A DNA stretch of 64,000 bases, taken from positions 62,001 to 126,000 of the forward strand of contig NZ_LAQU01000008.1 in the NCBI RefSeq assembly GCF_000970345.1, in the 5' to 3' direction. Shown here one piece after another: positions 51,807 through 60,297 of the stretch; within the stretch, counting starts at the first letter, position 1, and each line of letters opens with the position of its first letter. Position numbers and translations under genes: made by a program. This DNA comes from Robbsia andropogonis. Its GTDB lineage: Bacteria > Pseudomonadota > Gammaproteobacteria > Burkholderiales > Burkholderiaceae. The notes below the pieces were generated by a model. That model saw nothing but the letters and a program-made list of their open reading frames with translations, was not told where the DNA came from and ran no database searches.

Positions 51807-53687
51807 GTGCAGAAAACCAAGCCCGCCTCAACGCTTTTCGAGCGCAGTGTCTACGCGATTGCGTTCGTCATCATTGTCGCCGCATTGCATTTTGCCGCCG
51901 AAGTGTTGATCCCCGTCACGCTGTCGATCATCCTGAGCTTCCTGATCATGCCGTTGGTCGCCCGGCTGCGTCGTGTCGGCATCGGTCATAATCTGTCGAT
52001 TGCATTGGCGGTACTGATTGCCGTGATCGTCGCCGGATTCATCGGTATCCTGATTGCGTCGCGCGTTGTTCAACTCGCTGCGGAGATGCCCCTCTATGCG
52101 ACGGTACTGCATCAAAAATTGCTCGCGCTGTCGAACTTCGCCGACGTTGGCACGAACTGGCTGAGCGAGCGGTTCCGGTCAGTACTTGACTATGGAACAT
52201 TGGAACGGATGGGTGGTTCCTCATCACGCGCTCGCGCGGCGGCGCGAGTACCCCCAACCGAGATGGCACTTGCCACCGATCCGCGCTTCCTCTTGCGCTG
52301 GGTAATCCATTTCGCCTGGCCTATATTGTCTTCGACCGGGGTGGTACTGGCAGTCCTCGTATTCGTGCTGTTCGAACATGAGGCGTTGCGTGACCGATTT
52401 ATCCGCGTTACCGGCACCCGCGATATCCGCGCCACCACGGTGGCCGTTAACGAAGCGGGCGAGAAACTGTCCCACTATTTCGTTTCACAACTGATCGTCA
52501 ACGCCTGTGTTGGCATTACGATCGCAATCGCGCTGTGGATCGCGGATCTGTCCGGCGCGCTGTTATTCGGTATTCTGGCTTTCGTATTCCGCTATGTACC
52601 GTATGTCGGGGTACTGATTGCGGCGGCGGCCGCCGCCTTCATGGGCATGATTTCATCCGACGGCTGGACGCTCGCCGTTACAGTCCTCGTGATTTTTATC
52701 AGCGTGGAACTGGTCTTTTCGCAATTTGTCGAACCGCTGTTCTATGGACATAGTACAGGCCTTTCGCCTCTGTCAGTCGTGCTTTCCGCTATCGTATGGG
52801 CCTGGTTATGGGGTCCCGTGGGCCTCGTGCTATCCACGCCACTCACGCTCTGCCTTGTCGTCTTCGGTCGCCACTTCGAATCCCTGCGTATTTTCGAGAT
52901 ATTGCTCGCGGATCTTCCCGCCTTGACGCTGTCGGAACGATTCTACCAACGCGCGTTGTCGAACGACGCCATCGAGATCAGCCGTGATGCGCGCAAATAC
53001 ATACGAAAGCGATCCCTGGCAGCGTATTGCGACAAGGTCTTGCTTCCGGCACTGATGCTTGCCAAGGCCGATCTGGATCGTGGCACGATTGGCGAAACCG
53101 AGCGCCAAGCGGTGGGGAATTCGATCCTCGTGGTCCTCGAGGACATTACGACAAGCACGACACGACGTCAGCGCATGCCCAAGATCACATTGAGCGATGG
53201 CATGAGCCTGGGCCAAATACTGCGATCCCGACGTGAGGCAATGCTGGGCAAGATGCAAGGTCCCGTTAACGGCCCACCCCGCTCGCTGATTCTCGTCATA
53301 CCGTCCCATCCCATACATGACGCATTGCTTGCCGAGATTCTGGTAAGGGTACTGCGCGCGCGCGATCTCGACGCACGTCACCTCACGTTTGAGGAGTTCC
53401 TGTCCCCGCCACCAGATGCGGACCCGGCATTGGTCGGCGTGTGCCTGCTGCTTTATACCATTAGCGATGCGGAAACCGAGGCGCGTGTCACCGATTTAAC
53501 CAATAAAATCGCAGCAGGCGTGCCGGACGCGGCTCGCGCCGCGGTACGGATCGTCGATCCATTTACCGATAATGGGAAAGCCCCACCGCCAGCGGCGGTG
53601 GAGAAACAGGTTACCTCATTCAGCGATGCGCTCGATTTCACCCTGCAGGCGGTGGATGACAATGCCGCCATAGGCAAGATCTTCTGA
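51807..53687 (+). CDS. AI-2E family transporter (PerM-like) with a long C-terminal domain
   Basis: About 626 residues from GTG 51807 (GTG 51720 would add 29). The first 350 residues are a typical AI-2E/PerM membrane domain with about eight helices, including FRYVPYVGVLIAAAAAAFMGM and VEPLFYGHSTGLSPLSVVLSAIVWAWLWGPVGLVLSTPLTLCLVVFGRH, both family signatures. The family includes exporters and Na+/H+ antiporters; its link to autoinducer-2 is not general. The last roughly 250 residues are soluble, with ILVIPSHPIHDALLAEILVRVLRARDLDARHLTFEEFLSP, which looks like an alpha/beta domain. That addition occurs in some long members of the family, and its role is unknown. It stands alone, with no operon partner. 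Confidence 0.9.
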   Translation: MQKTKPASTLFERSVYAIAFVIIVAALHFAAEVLIPVTLSIILSFLIMPLVARLRRVGIGHNLSIALAVLIAVIVAGFIGILIASRVVQLAAEMPLYATVLHQKLLALSNFADVGTNWLSERFRSVLDYGTLERMGGSSSRARAAARVPPTEMALATDPRFLLRWVIHFAWPILSSTGVVLAVLVFVLFEHEALRDRFIRVTGTRDIRATTVAVNEAGEKLSHYFVSQLIVNACVGITIAIALWIADLSGALLFGILAFVFRYVPYVGVLIAAAAAAFMGMISSDGWTLAVTVLVIFISVELVFSQFVEPLFYGHSTGLSPLSVVLSAIVWAWLWGPVGLVLSTPLTLCLVVFGRHFESLRIFEILLADLPALTLSERFYQRALSNDAIEISRDARKYIRKRSLAAYCDKVLLPALMLAKADLDRGTIGETERQAVGNSILVVLEDITTSTTRRQRMPKITLSDGMSLGQILRSRREAMLGKMQGPVNGPPRSLILVIPSHPIHDALLAEILVRVLRARDLDARHLTFEEFLSPPPDADPALVGVCLLLYTISDAETEARVTDLTNKIAAGVPDAARAAVRIVDPFTDNGKAPPPAAVEKQVTSFSDALDFTLQAVDDNAAIGKIF

Positions 53688-53806
53688 TCATGCCAAACAG
53701 TGCGCGGATTGGGCCGTAGTGCGGACCTGGCATGACAGCCCTACCGTTTTCGGCCAGGTAGATCTTGACGAGGACCTAGCAGGTCCAGACTGGTGCGCAA
53801 AGATAG

Positions 53807-54784
53807 TCAGACGACAAGGTTCGTAGGCCGCTTTCCCGCCGCCAACTGATCAAGCCCGTCAATCAACATCTGGCCCATCGCTTCACGGGTTTGATGCGTC
53901 GCGCTACCGATGTGGGGAGTCATAAAGACATTGGGCAGAGTGCGATAACGCATATCGACGTATGGCTCGTTAGCGAACACGTCAAGCCCGGCTGCCATCA
54001 AATGTCCAGACGTCAATGCCGCAATCAGCGCCGTATCGTCGACGAGGTCACCCCGCGAAATGTTGACGACAACGCTTCCTTTCGGCAACAGCGCGATGCG
54101 ATCCGCATTGATCGCGCCGCGCGACTCCGGCGTTCCCGGTGCCGCGATGACTAGCACATCCGATACCGTCGCGAGTTCGTCCAGCGTGGAATGATAGACT
54201 GCCCCGGCCTCCAAGCGCTCCGGGAGACGACTACGATTGTGATAATGGATCACCATGTCAAACGCCTGGGCCCGTCGCGCAATGGCACGACCGATGCGCC
54301 CCATTCCGAAAATACCCAGTCGTGCGCCAACCAGCCCCTTGCCTAGCATTTGCGTCGGAGCGCAACCCTGCCACGCGCCATCCCGAATCATTTTGTCACC
54401 CTCATAACCGCGACGGCACGTGTTCAGGACATGGAGCATGGCAATTTCCGCGCATGCATCGTTCAAAACGTCCGGTGTGTGCAACACGCTAACCCCATGC
54501 ACACGTGCGGCGACAATGTCGATGTGGTCGAGTCCCACCGACAGTGTCGCGATCGTGCGAAGCGTCGGCGATAAAGACGCAATCACCGATGCATCAACGC
54601 GCTCAGTCGCCGAAACAAACAAGATCGACACACCTTGCGCCTGTCGGGCAATCCCGGCGGGAGACAAGATGCTGTCTTCATTGTTGACGGAGAGTTGATA
54701 CTTTTCGCGCAGCGACGCCTCGATCGATACCGGGAAGCGGCGACAAAGATATGCACGAGGAAGGTCTGAAGAATCCGTTTGCAT
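53807..54784 (-). CDS. D-isomer-specific 2-hydroxyacid dehydrogenase
   Basis: A 325-residue NAD(P)-dependent dehydrogenase. The nucleotide-binding loop is LGIFGMGRIGRAIARRAQAFDM (residues about 155-176), and the catalytic arginine, glutamate and histidine lie in NISRGD, FANEP and TPHIGSAT respectively. These features fit glyoxylate/hydroxypyruvate reductases (GhrB-like) and related enzymes, which reduce 2-keto acids to D-2-hydroxyacids. The start ATG 54784 is the first in the frame. The gene is alone on its strand and its substrate cannot be narrowed further. Confidence 0.92.
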   Translation of the reverse strand: MQTDSSDLPRAYLCRRFPVSIEASLREKYQLSVNNEDSILSPAGIARQAQGVSILFVSATERVDASVIASLSPTLRTIATLSVGLDHIDIVAARVHGVSVLHTPDVLNDACAEIAMLHVLNTCRRGYEGDKMIRDGAWQGCAPTQMLGKGLVGARLGIFGMGRIGRAIARRAQAFDMVIHYHNRSRLPERLEAGAVYHSTLDELATVSDVLVIAAPGTPESRGAINADRIALLPKGSVVVNISRGDLVDDTALIAALTSGHLMAAGLDVFANEPYVDMRYRTLPNVFMTPHIGSATHQTREAMGQMLIDGLDQLAAGKRPTNLVV

Positions 54785-55330
54785 GGGGAGTCAATAAGGA
54801 ACAAGGCTGATGAACCCGCAGCGTGGTGCGCATTCCAATACCGCAAATTTACCATATCAACTGCTGAATTAATTTATATTCGAAGCCGCCAGAAAATTCA
54901 TTTATGAACGAACAAATAATCGCCGTAGTCCGTGAGAGAAGTGTGTGACGCGCATCGAGCGCGCGTTCGAATCGAGTACGGGACGGTCCATTACGTGGCT
55001 GCCGGTCGCCCATTCAACACCTTGCTGCCGCGGCTGGTAGCGTCTCCTAGACGTATCACGCTCCGCATTGTCTTCGCCCTTTCCGTTACCAAGAAGTACC
55101 CACGACGCCAATGACTTTGCATCGACGAATCCGACCGCACATCAACGCCGTGAGCCAGACCTTAACGGATAATCTCCGCATGCACGATCAGTACTGGAAT
55201 CAGCATCGGTCGCCCTGCCACTCACTGTCATGGCAAGACGGCATAGATTCTGCGGCGATGCATTGCCTTATCGCTATTCGCTGCGGCGCATGCGCGCGAA
55301 ATCAGTTTTTTCGACGGCTCGGACTCGCTT
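54785..55330. other. Intergenic stretch without a recognisable gene
   Basis: About 550 bases. No frame has a recognisable domain, and codon content is irregular. It probably includes the decayed N-terminal part of the AraC-type gene that follows. Confidence 0.4.
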
Positions 55331-55951
55331 ATGCTTTGCTGCATGTACTCGATGGTCCCAATCGCCATGGCTGCTTCCGCTACGCTCGCGACGCCCCCGG
55401 TTCCCGTGACAGCACACGCGCCACGATTTGGTGGAGCACCTGCCGGGACCGGTACATTTATCTTGCACGACGATTTCGGCGCCCCGCCTGACCTCGCGGC
55501 AGGCAGTGCGCGTGAGAAGGTATCGCAACGCAACAACTTGGCCATTCACACGGTACGTGAGCACATCCATCGCCGACCGGCGGATAATCACGCAGTGCCG
55601 CGCCTGGCGGGCATTGCGCGATTGAGCGTGGGCCGTTTCGCACGCGTGTTCAAACAGAAAGTCGGCATGCCGCCTCATCGGTATGTCTGTTTGGTCCGGA
55701 TTAGGCATGCCCTCGCATTGCTGGAACATGGTGCAACACCTCTGCAGGCTGCATTGGCCAGCGGTTTTTACGATCAAAGTCACCTCTCGCGAAGTGTGAA
55801 AGCCATCAGCGCCGCGTTGCAAATACGCCGCCCGATCACGCAACACGCATTCGACTTACTGCAACGGCCGATATTTCCTGCCCTGGACGAACCAGGCGTC
55901 CTCGTTGGAAATCTCGCTATTCCACTTCCTCTTACAGAGCATTGTTCATGA
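55331..55951 (+). pseudogene. Truncated AraC-type regulator
   Basis: The 206-residue frame contains only the AraC DNA-binding domain: RLAGIARLSVGRFARVFKQKVGMPPHRYVCLVRIRHALALLEHGATPLQAALASGFYDQSHLSRSVKAIS, at residues 91-160 (about 55600-55810). The preceding 75 residues do not resemble an AraC effector domain, and after AIS the sequence diverges from the usual G-x-T-P-x-x-Y ending. So both sides look damaged, probably by a deletion upstream and a frame change downstream. A short functional DNA-binding protein cannot be ruled out. It overlaps the HAD gene start by four bases, which may be chance. Confidence 0.65.
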
Positions 55952-56646
55952 GCCTGAAGCGTTTCAAGGTCCTGACGTTCGACGTCGTCGGCACGCTGAT
56001 CGATTTCGAGCGTGGCATGTTGAACTACCTGCGCGCAGTCGCGCCGGATTCAAAGGTGCAGGATGAGGCGTTCCTCGCTGCCTACCGCCAAGCGCGCAAA
56101 CGCCCTGATACCATTGCGTATCCGGATGATATTGAACACTGCTGGCACATCGTGGCGCCAGGCCTGGGGTTACCTGACGATGACGCCACTGCGCAAGGAT
56201 TCCGAGACTCGGTGTCACAATGGCCGGCATTTCCAGATTCCATCGACGCGCTGAAACGGTTGCGCAGGCACTTCCGACTGGTGACAATGACAAACGGGCA
56301 ACGTTGGGCTCTCGAACATTTTGCAGCAACGCTCGATCAGCCGTTCGACTTGCAATTAAGCGCTGATGATTCCCGTTGCGAAAAACCGGACCCCCAATAT
56401 TTCGCGTATGCGCGCGGCCGCTTTGAGGAGAAATGGGGTTATACACAGCAAGATAACCTGCACGTCGCGCAGAGCCAGTATCACGATATCGGCATCTCGA
56501 AAAAACTCGGTATTGCGACGTGCTGGATCGAACGACGGCACGGCCAGACTGGCTCTGGCGGCACGATCGAATCCGAGCATACGATTCCGGATTACCACTT
56601 TCACACGCTCGCGCAATTAGCCGATGCGGTGGACGCCAATCAATAA
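55948..56646 (+). CDS. HAD-family hydrolase (haloacid dehalogenase type II-like)
   Basis: A 232-residue HAD-superfamily protein from ATG 55948. Motif I is TFDVVGTLIDFERGM with the nucleophilic aspartate near residue 12, motif II is LVTMTNGQ, the lysine is in CEKPDPQYF, and motif III is QYHDIGISKKLGIATCWIERR. The cap sequence and the type of motif I (D-V-V-G-T-L) resemble L-2-haloacid dehalogenases, but many such proteins are phosphatases. It lies 24 bases before the cupin gene and probably shares a transcript with it. The substrate is unknown. Confidence 0.9.
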   Translation: MSLKRFKVLTFDVVGTLIDFERGMLNYLRAVAPDSKVQDEAFLAAYRQARKRPDTIAYPDDIEHCWHIVAPGLGLPDDDATAQGFRDSVSQWPAFPDSIDALKRLRRHFRLVTMTNGQRWALEHFAATLDQPFDLQLSADDSRCEKPDPQYFAYARGRFEEKWGYTQQDNLHVAQSQYHDIGISKKLGIATCWIERRHGQTGSGGTIESEHTIPDYHFHTLAQLADAVDANQ

Positions 56647-56670
56647 CTTACAGTAGAAACGCTCCCCATT

Positions 56671-57024
56671 ATGCCGATCACAATTTTGCGTCAATCTGCA
56701 ACTCTGAATACGTTGACCGAAGATGGCCCGGTCGCGCGGCCATTGTCCGCCCCCGCCGCCGTGGCGAAAAGCCACGAGGTGCCATTGGAAGGCCAGGGAG
56801 AAAATCGAACCGGCATCTGGGAAGTCAGCATCGGACGCTTCGAACGCCAACTCGCCAATTCAGAGGTCATGCACATTCTGTCCGGCGAATGCACATTTAC
56901 GCCAACGGGTGGTGAAACACTGGAGATTCGCTCGGGCGATACGCTATTCTTCCCGGCAAACACAGAAGGTGTCTGGAATGTCACATCACCGATCCGCAAA
57001 GTGTATGTGGTAATGGCAGCGTGA
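56671..57024 (+). CDS. Small cupin protein (DUF861/EutQ-like)
   Basis: A 117-residue single cupin. The segment GIWEVSIGRFERQLANSEVMHILSGECTFTPTGGETLEIRSGDTLFFPANTEGVWNVTSPIRKVYVVM matches the Cupin_3 family, with E-V-M-H-I-L-S-G and the P-A-N-T-x-G-x-W motif typical of DUF861. Members bind no or little metal and take part in sugar or ureide metabolism, including EutQ-like acetate kinases. It follows the HAD hydrolase gene and may belong to the same transcript. Its function is unknown. Confidence 0.88.
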   Translation: MPITILRQSATLNTLTEDGPVARPLSAPAAVAKSHEVPLEGQGENRTGIWEVSIGRFERQLANSEVMHILSGECTFTPTGGETLEIRSGDTLFFPANTEGVWNVTSPIRKVYVVMAA

Positions 57025-57118
57025 AACGGTCAACACACGTGCGCGTACTGCTATGAACAGGCGCGTGCATTGTCGCGCGTCCGACGGTATGCAGACGCGC
57101 ATCGTGTATCTTCACGCG

Positions 57119-57613
57119 CTAGGCCGGCGGCGAGAATAATCGCTCGATTGGATAGTGCGTCTTGATGAAAGGAGACTTGATCACAATGAAACTGAAATAC
57201 TTCTCGATACCGATATTGCGTTCAAGCAGCCCTTCCATCAATTCCTGATAGTGATTCACTCCGCGCGTGATAACTTTCAACAAGTAATCGTATCCGCCGC
57301 TGACGAGATGGCATTCGATGATTTCGTCCATCTCCTTCACCGCTTTTTCAAAACGGATGAAATCTTCACGATGATGGTCGGATAGCGTTACCTCGGTGAA
57401 GACGGTCAATGTATCGCCCAGCTTCTCCATCCGAATCTGCGCGCTATAGCCATCGATGAAGCCCCCCTGCTCAAGCCGCTTGACGCGATTAAGACAAGGA
57501 CTCGCGGACAAGCCCACTGCTTCGGCCAGATCAACGTTCGTCATCCGGCCGTTTTTCTGCAATTGGCTGAGTATGCGGAGATCGAGTCGATCGAGTTTCA
57601 GATTTGCTGCCAT
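57119..57613 (-). CDS. Lrp/AsnC-family regulator
   Basis: A 164-residue protein from ATG 57613. The helix-turn-helix is LDRLDLRILSQLQKNGRMTNVDLAEAVGLSASPCLNRVKRLEQGGFIDGY, and the C-terminal RAM domain has ECHLVSGGYDYLLKVITRGVNHYQELMEGLL, with the amino-acid-binding G-x-x-D-Y motif intact. Lrp-type proteins respond to amino acids and act as octamers. It is upstream of a GNAT gene on the same strand but 150 bases apart. The nearby amine oxidase and importer (58.9-64 kb) are possible targets, by analogy with Lrp regulators that control amine degradation; this is inference. Confidence 0.92.
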   Translation of the reverse strand: MAANLKLDRLDLRILSQLQKNGRMTNVDLAEAVGLSASPCLNRVKRLEQGGFIDGYSAQIRMEKLGDTLTVFTEVTLSDHHREDFIRFEKAVKEMDEIIECHLVSGGYDYLLKVITRGVNHYQELMEGLLERNIGIEKYFSFIVIKSPFIKTHYPIERLFSPPA

Positions 57614-57760
57614 GAAATTCCAGCCAGGAAGGAGGTCTTGGTTCGCTGCCACGCAAACGGTACCCCGCCACGCCGATGGGGTACAATTTTAGGAGAGTAC
57701 CGCGCGGCCCCGTATGAAGGCAACCCTGATGCGCTCGGACCAATAGGCCCGCGGGCACCG

Positions 57761-58654
57761 CTACGCCATCGCCTGGGCCGCGATGGCGATATTTCGCACA
57801 CGCGGATCCGTTTCAAGTGCCGGGCCATGGCGCATCATCGGCACCGTTGTTACACAACTCAGCCCCAATCCGGTCAGCCAAGTGCGCATGCCGGAGAGCA
57901 CGTCACTTCGAATATCGATTCTCAAAAATCGCCCGGTTGCAGCACTGCACAGGTGCGCAATCATTGACTGGGCCTGTTCGACGTCGGGCGCCACCACGGG
58001 GCCGATATACACGCCACGCCCAAAACGACGCATGATGGCGAACCCTGATACCGCCGAACCCTGATCGAGGACGATGGCGTTGACCGCATGATCGAGCCAG
58101 GCAGCAATCATCGGCCCTCGCGACAAACCCGTCGCTCTTGCATCCAGGCCCGTCAATGCAGAAAGGTCGTTGCGGCTCGCCGGGCGCAGACGGGCCCCGT
58201 CCGGCAGCGGCATGAGCGGCGCGGGACGGGGTCGTCCCTGCCATTGCTCGACGCCGCCATCGTGTTGAAAGCCGGCACGTCGCGCCAGTTGTTCGAGGCC
58301 GCCGAACGGGTATATCAGCATCGTCCGGCGGCCCATGCCAGCCATCAGGTCCGCAAGCAACTGCTGTTCGATCTCACTACCGCGAAACGGCGGCGCGGTA
58401 ACAAGCAAGCCAATCGTGCCAGCCTGCTCACCCCAAGTCCAACGTTGCCCCACCACCGCCACTCTACCCTGAACCATCGCGACTCGGCCTCGACCCAGGC
58501 TACTGAACAAACGCCAGTCACTCAGCCTGTGCGGCCATCCAATGTCTTCGGACAAATGCAGCGCGGCGGCAAGGTCCGCCGCGGTCATATCGCGTATGCC
58601 CGAGATCGGAGGACCGACATCGGTTGGGCTGGGAAAGGACGTCGAAGCGCTCAT
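57761..58654 (-). CDS. GNAT-family acetyltransferase with a C-terminal GNAT-like domain
   Basis: A 297-residue protein from ATG 58654, starting MSASTSFPSPTD. The N-terminal acetyltransferase domain has GTIGLLVTAPPFRGSEIEQQLLADLMAGMGR, with the acetyl-CoA pattern partly degenerate (R-G-S-E-I in place of R-x-x-G-x-G). A second domain from about residue 165 (DARATGLSRGPMIAAWL, GFAIMRRFGRGVYIGPVVAPD) is the Acetyltransf_18/DUF1248-like partner found in YitH-type proteins. The function is unknown. The start codon overlaps the stop of a small upstream reading frame (ATGA), suggesting translational coupling. The next gene on the other strand is an amine oxidase-like flavoprotein. Confidence 0.85.
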   Translation of the reverse strand: MSASTSFPSPTDVGPPISGIRDMTAADLAAALHLSEDIGWPHRLSDWRLFSSLGRGRVAMVQGRVAVVGQRWTWGEQAGTIGLLVTAPPFRGSEIEQQLLADLMAGMGRRTMLIYPFGGLEQLARRAGFQHDGGVEQWQGRPRPAPLMPLPDGARLRPASRNDLSALTGLDARATGLSRGPMIAAWLDHAVNAIVLDQGSAVSGFAIMRRFGRGVYIGPVVAPDVEQAQSMIAHLCSAATGRFLRIDIRSDVLSGMRTWLTGLGLSCVTTVPMMRHGPALETDPRVRNIAIAAQAMA

Positions 58655-58863
58655 GGTTCGAGGTAAAACGGATGCGACAGGAAGTGCAGGCCAGATTTGA
58701 TGATGCGGATACGCCACCAGAAGAGGCTAGGAAAATTCGGCTCTCTTTGCGACGCGAGCCAGTCCCATCAAAATAATTGCTCGGGCACCGCAAACAATGC
58801 CGTGTACGACCCATCAAACCGCAGTTCCCGCTGCGGAACATGGTCAATACGAGACGAAGCCAT
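58651..58863 (-). pseudogene. Possible small gene coupled to the GNAT gene, interrupted by TGA
   Basis: A 70-codon frame starts at ATG 58863 (MASSRIDHVPQRELRFDGSY), meets a TGA at 58768-58770 after 31 residues, then continues in phase with WDWLASQREPNFPSLFWWR to a stop that overlaps the GNAT start codon as ATGA. Overlapping stop and start codons are typical of real co-translated genes, which argues that the full 70-codon unit was once a gene. No family was recognised. It may instead be chance, or an active 31-residue peptide. Confidence 0.4.
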
Positions 58864-58944
58864 GGTTTTGACGTGATTCAATTATTCCGTTGACACAATG
58901 CGGTCACCATTTCCCCCACACCTTCTGCGGACTGCCCGGCACCG

Positions 58945-60240
58945 ATGAAACTCGATTCTTACTGGAAAGAAGGACTCGCTCCGGCGCACTGGGACACAAG
59001 CGCGCTACCAGAGGCCGTTGACGTCGCGGTGATCGGTGCGGGATTCTGTGGCCTCTCCGCCGCCCTGGAACTCGCGCGCAATGGCTTGCGTGTTGCCATT
59101 CTTGAAGCCCATGACAGCGTGACGGCCGAAGCGTCGGGCCGCAACGGAGGCCATGTGAATAACGGCCTTGCCGTCGATTACGCCACGTTAGCCGAGAAAT
59201 TGGGGACCGAGCAGGCCCGCGCGATCTATCATGTCTATGACGATGCCGTGGACACCGTCGAACGGCTGGTGCGGCAGGAACAGATCGATTGCGATTTCCT
59301 GCGGCACGGCAAACTGAAGCTCGCATCCCGTCCCGCGCATTTCGAGGCGCTGGCCCGCAGCTTCAAACGGCTGGCCGACGATCGCGTGGATACGGATATG
59401 GCATTGCTCGACCAAGCCACCGTACGCGCCGAAGTGGACAGCGATATATATCACGGCGGGTTGCTATACAAGAAAAGTGGCCAGATGCATATGGGCCGTT
59501 TTGGTCGAGGCCTGGCCGAAGCCGCCGTCAGGCATGGCGCGACGCTGCATCTGGCGACACCGGTCGAAAAGCTGACGCGCATAGGCGGCAGCGCGCACGG
59601 GTATAGGGTACACACACCGCGCGGGGTGATCGGTGCAGATCGCGTCTTGCTTGCAACCGGCGCCTCGCGTCACGGCGGCTATGGTTCCTTTGGGTGGATA
59701 CGCCGACGCATCGTGCCGATCGGGAGCTTTATCGTCGCCACCGCGCCGTTGGGTGAAGCACGCGCCACCGCACTGCTGCGCGAACGACGCACCTACGTCA
59801 CCACATCGAACCTGCATCATTACTTCCGCATTTCGCCCGATCACCGTCTGATCTTCGGCGGTCGCGCGCGCTTCGCGATCTCCAATCCGCTGTCCGATGC
59901 CGAAAGTGGCAAGATTTTACAGGCGGGGCTTCTGGAGACCTTTCCGCAATTGCAAGACGTCCCATTGACGCACTGCTGGGGCGGCATCGTCGATATGACA
60001 CGAGATCGCCTGCCGCACGCCGGCGTGCGACACGGACTGTACTACGCCATGGGCTTCAGCGGTCACGGTACACAGATGTCCGTCCATACCGGTCAACGGA
60101 TCGCGCGGGTCATGCTGGGCGAGACAGAGGCGAATCCATGGCGATATCGCAATTGGCCCGCTATTCCGGGACATCTCGGACCGCCGTGGTTTTTGCCGTT
60201 GATGGGCATGTACTATCGAATGAAGGACGCATTGGCCTGA
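58945..60240 (+). CDS. FAD-dependent amine oxidase-like protein (PuuB/DAO family)
   Basis: A 431-residue DAO-superfamily flavoprotein. The N terminus has VDVAVIGAGFCGLSAALELARNGLRVAILEA and TAEASGRNGGHVNNGLAVDY, the latter typical of the gamma-glutamylputrescine oxidase group. The C terminus has HCWGGIVDMTRDRLPHAGVRHGLYYAMGFSGHGTQMSVHTGQRIA, the usual G-x-x-G-H-G-x-x-x-x ending. Such enzymes oxidise an amine to an aldehyde with release of ammonia or an amino acid. It precedes a peptide/amine ABC importer on the same strand, so a shared amine substrate is likely. The ATG has no strong ribosome-binding site. Confidence 0.9.
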   Translation: MKLDSYWKEGLAPAHWDTSALPEAVDVAVIGAGFCGLSAALELARNGLRVAILEAHDSVTAEASGRNGGHVNNGLAVDYATLAEKLGTEQARAIYHVYDDAVDTVERLVRQEQIDCDFLRHGKLKLASRPAHFEALARSFKRLADDRVDTDMALLDQATVRAEVDSDIYHGGLLYKKSGQMHMGRFGRGLAEAAVRHGATLHLATPVEKLTRIGGSAHGYRVHTPRGVIGADRVLLATGASRHGGYGSFGWIRRRIVPIGSFIVATAPLGEARATALLRERRTYVTTSNLHHYFRISPDHRLIFGGRARFAISNPLSDAESGKILQAGLLETFPQLQDVPLTHCWGGIVDMTRDRLPHAGVRHGLYYAMGFSGHGTQMSVHTGQRIARVMLGETEANPWRYRNWPAIPGHLGPPWFLPLMGMYYRMKDALA

Positions 60241-60297
60241 GTGAGACCTGCCCCCTTTTTAACAAGCGCATCGCAATGCTCCCGGGAACCAGACACC

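Noticed and set aside
55111-55491. A 126-residue plus-strand frame before the AraC remnant.
   Set aside because: No AraC effector-domain pattern or other family is visible, and it overlaps the remnant in another frame.
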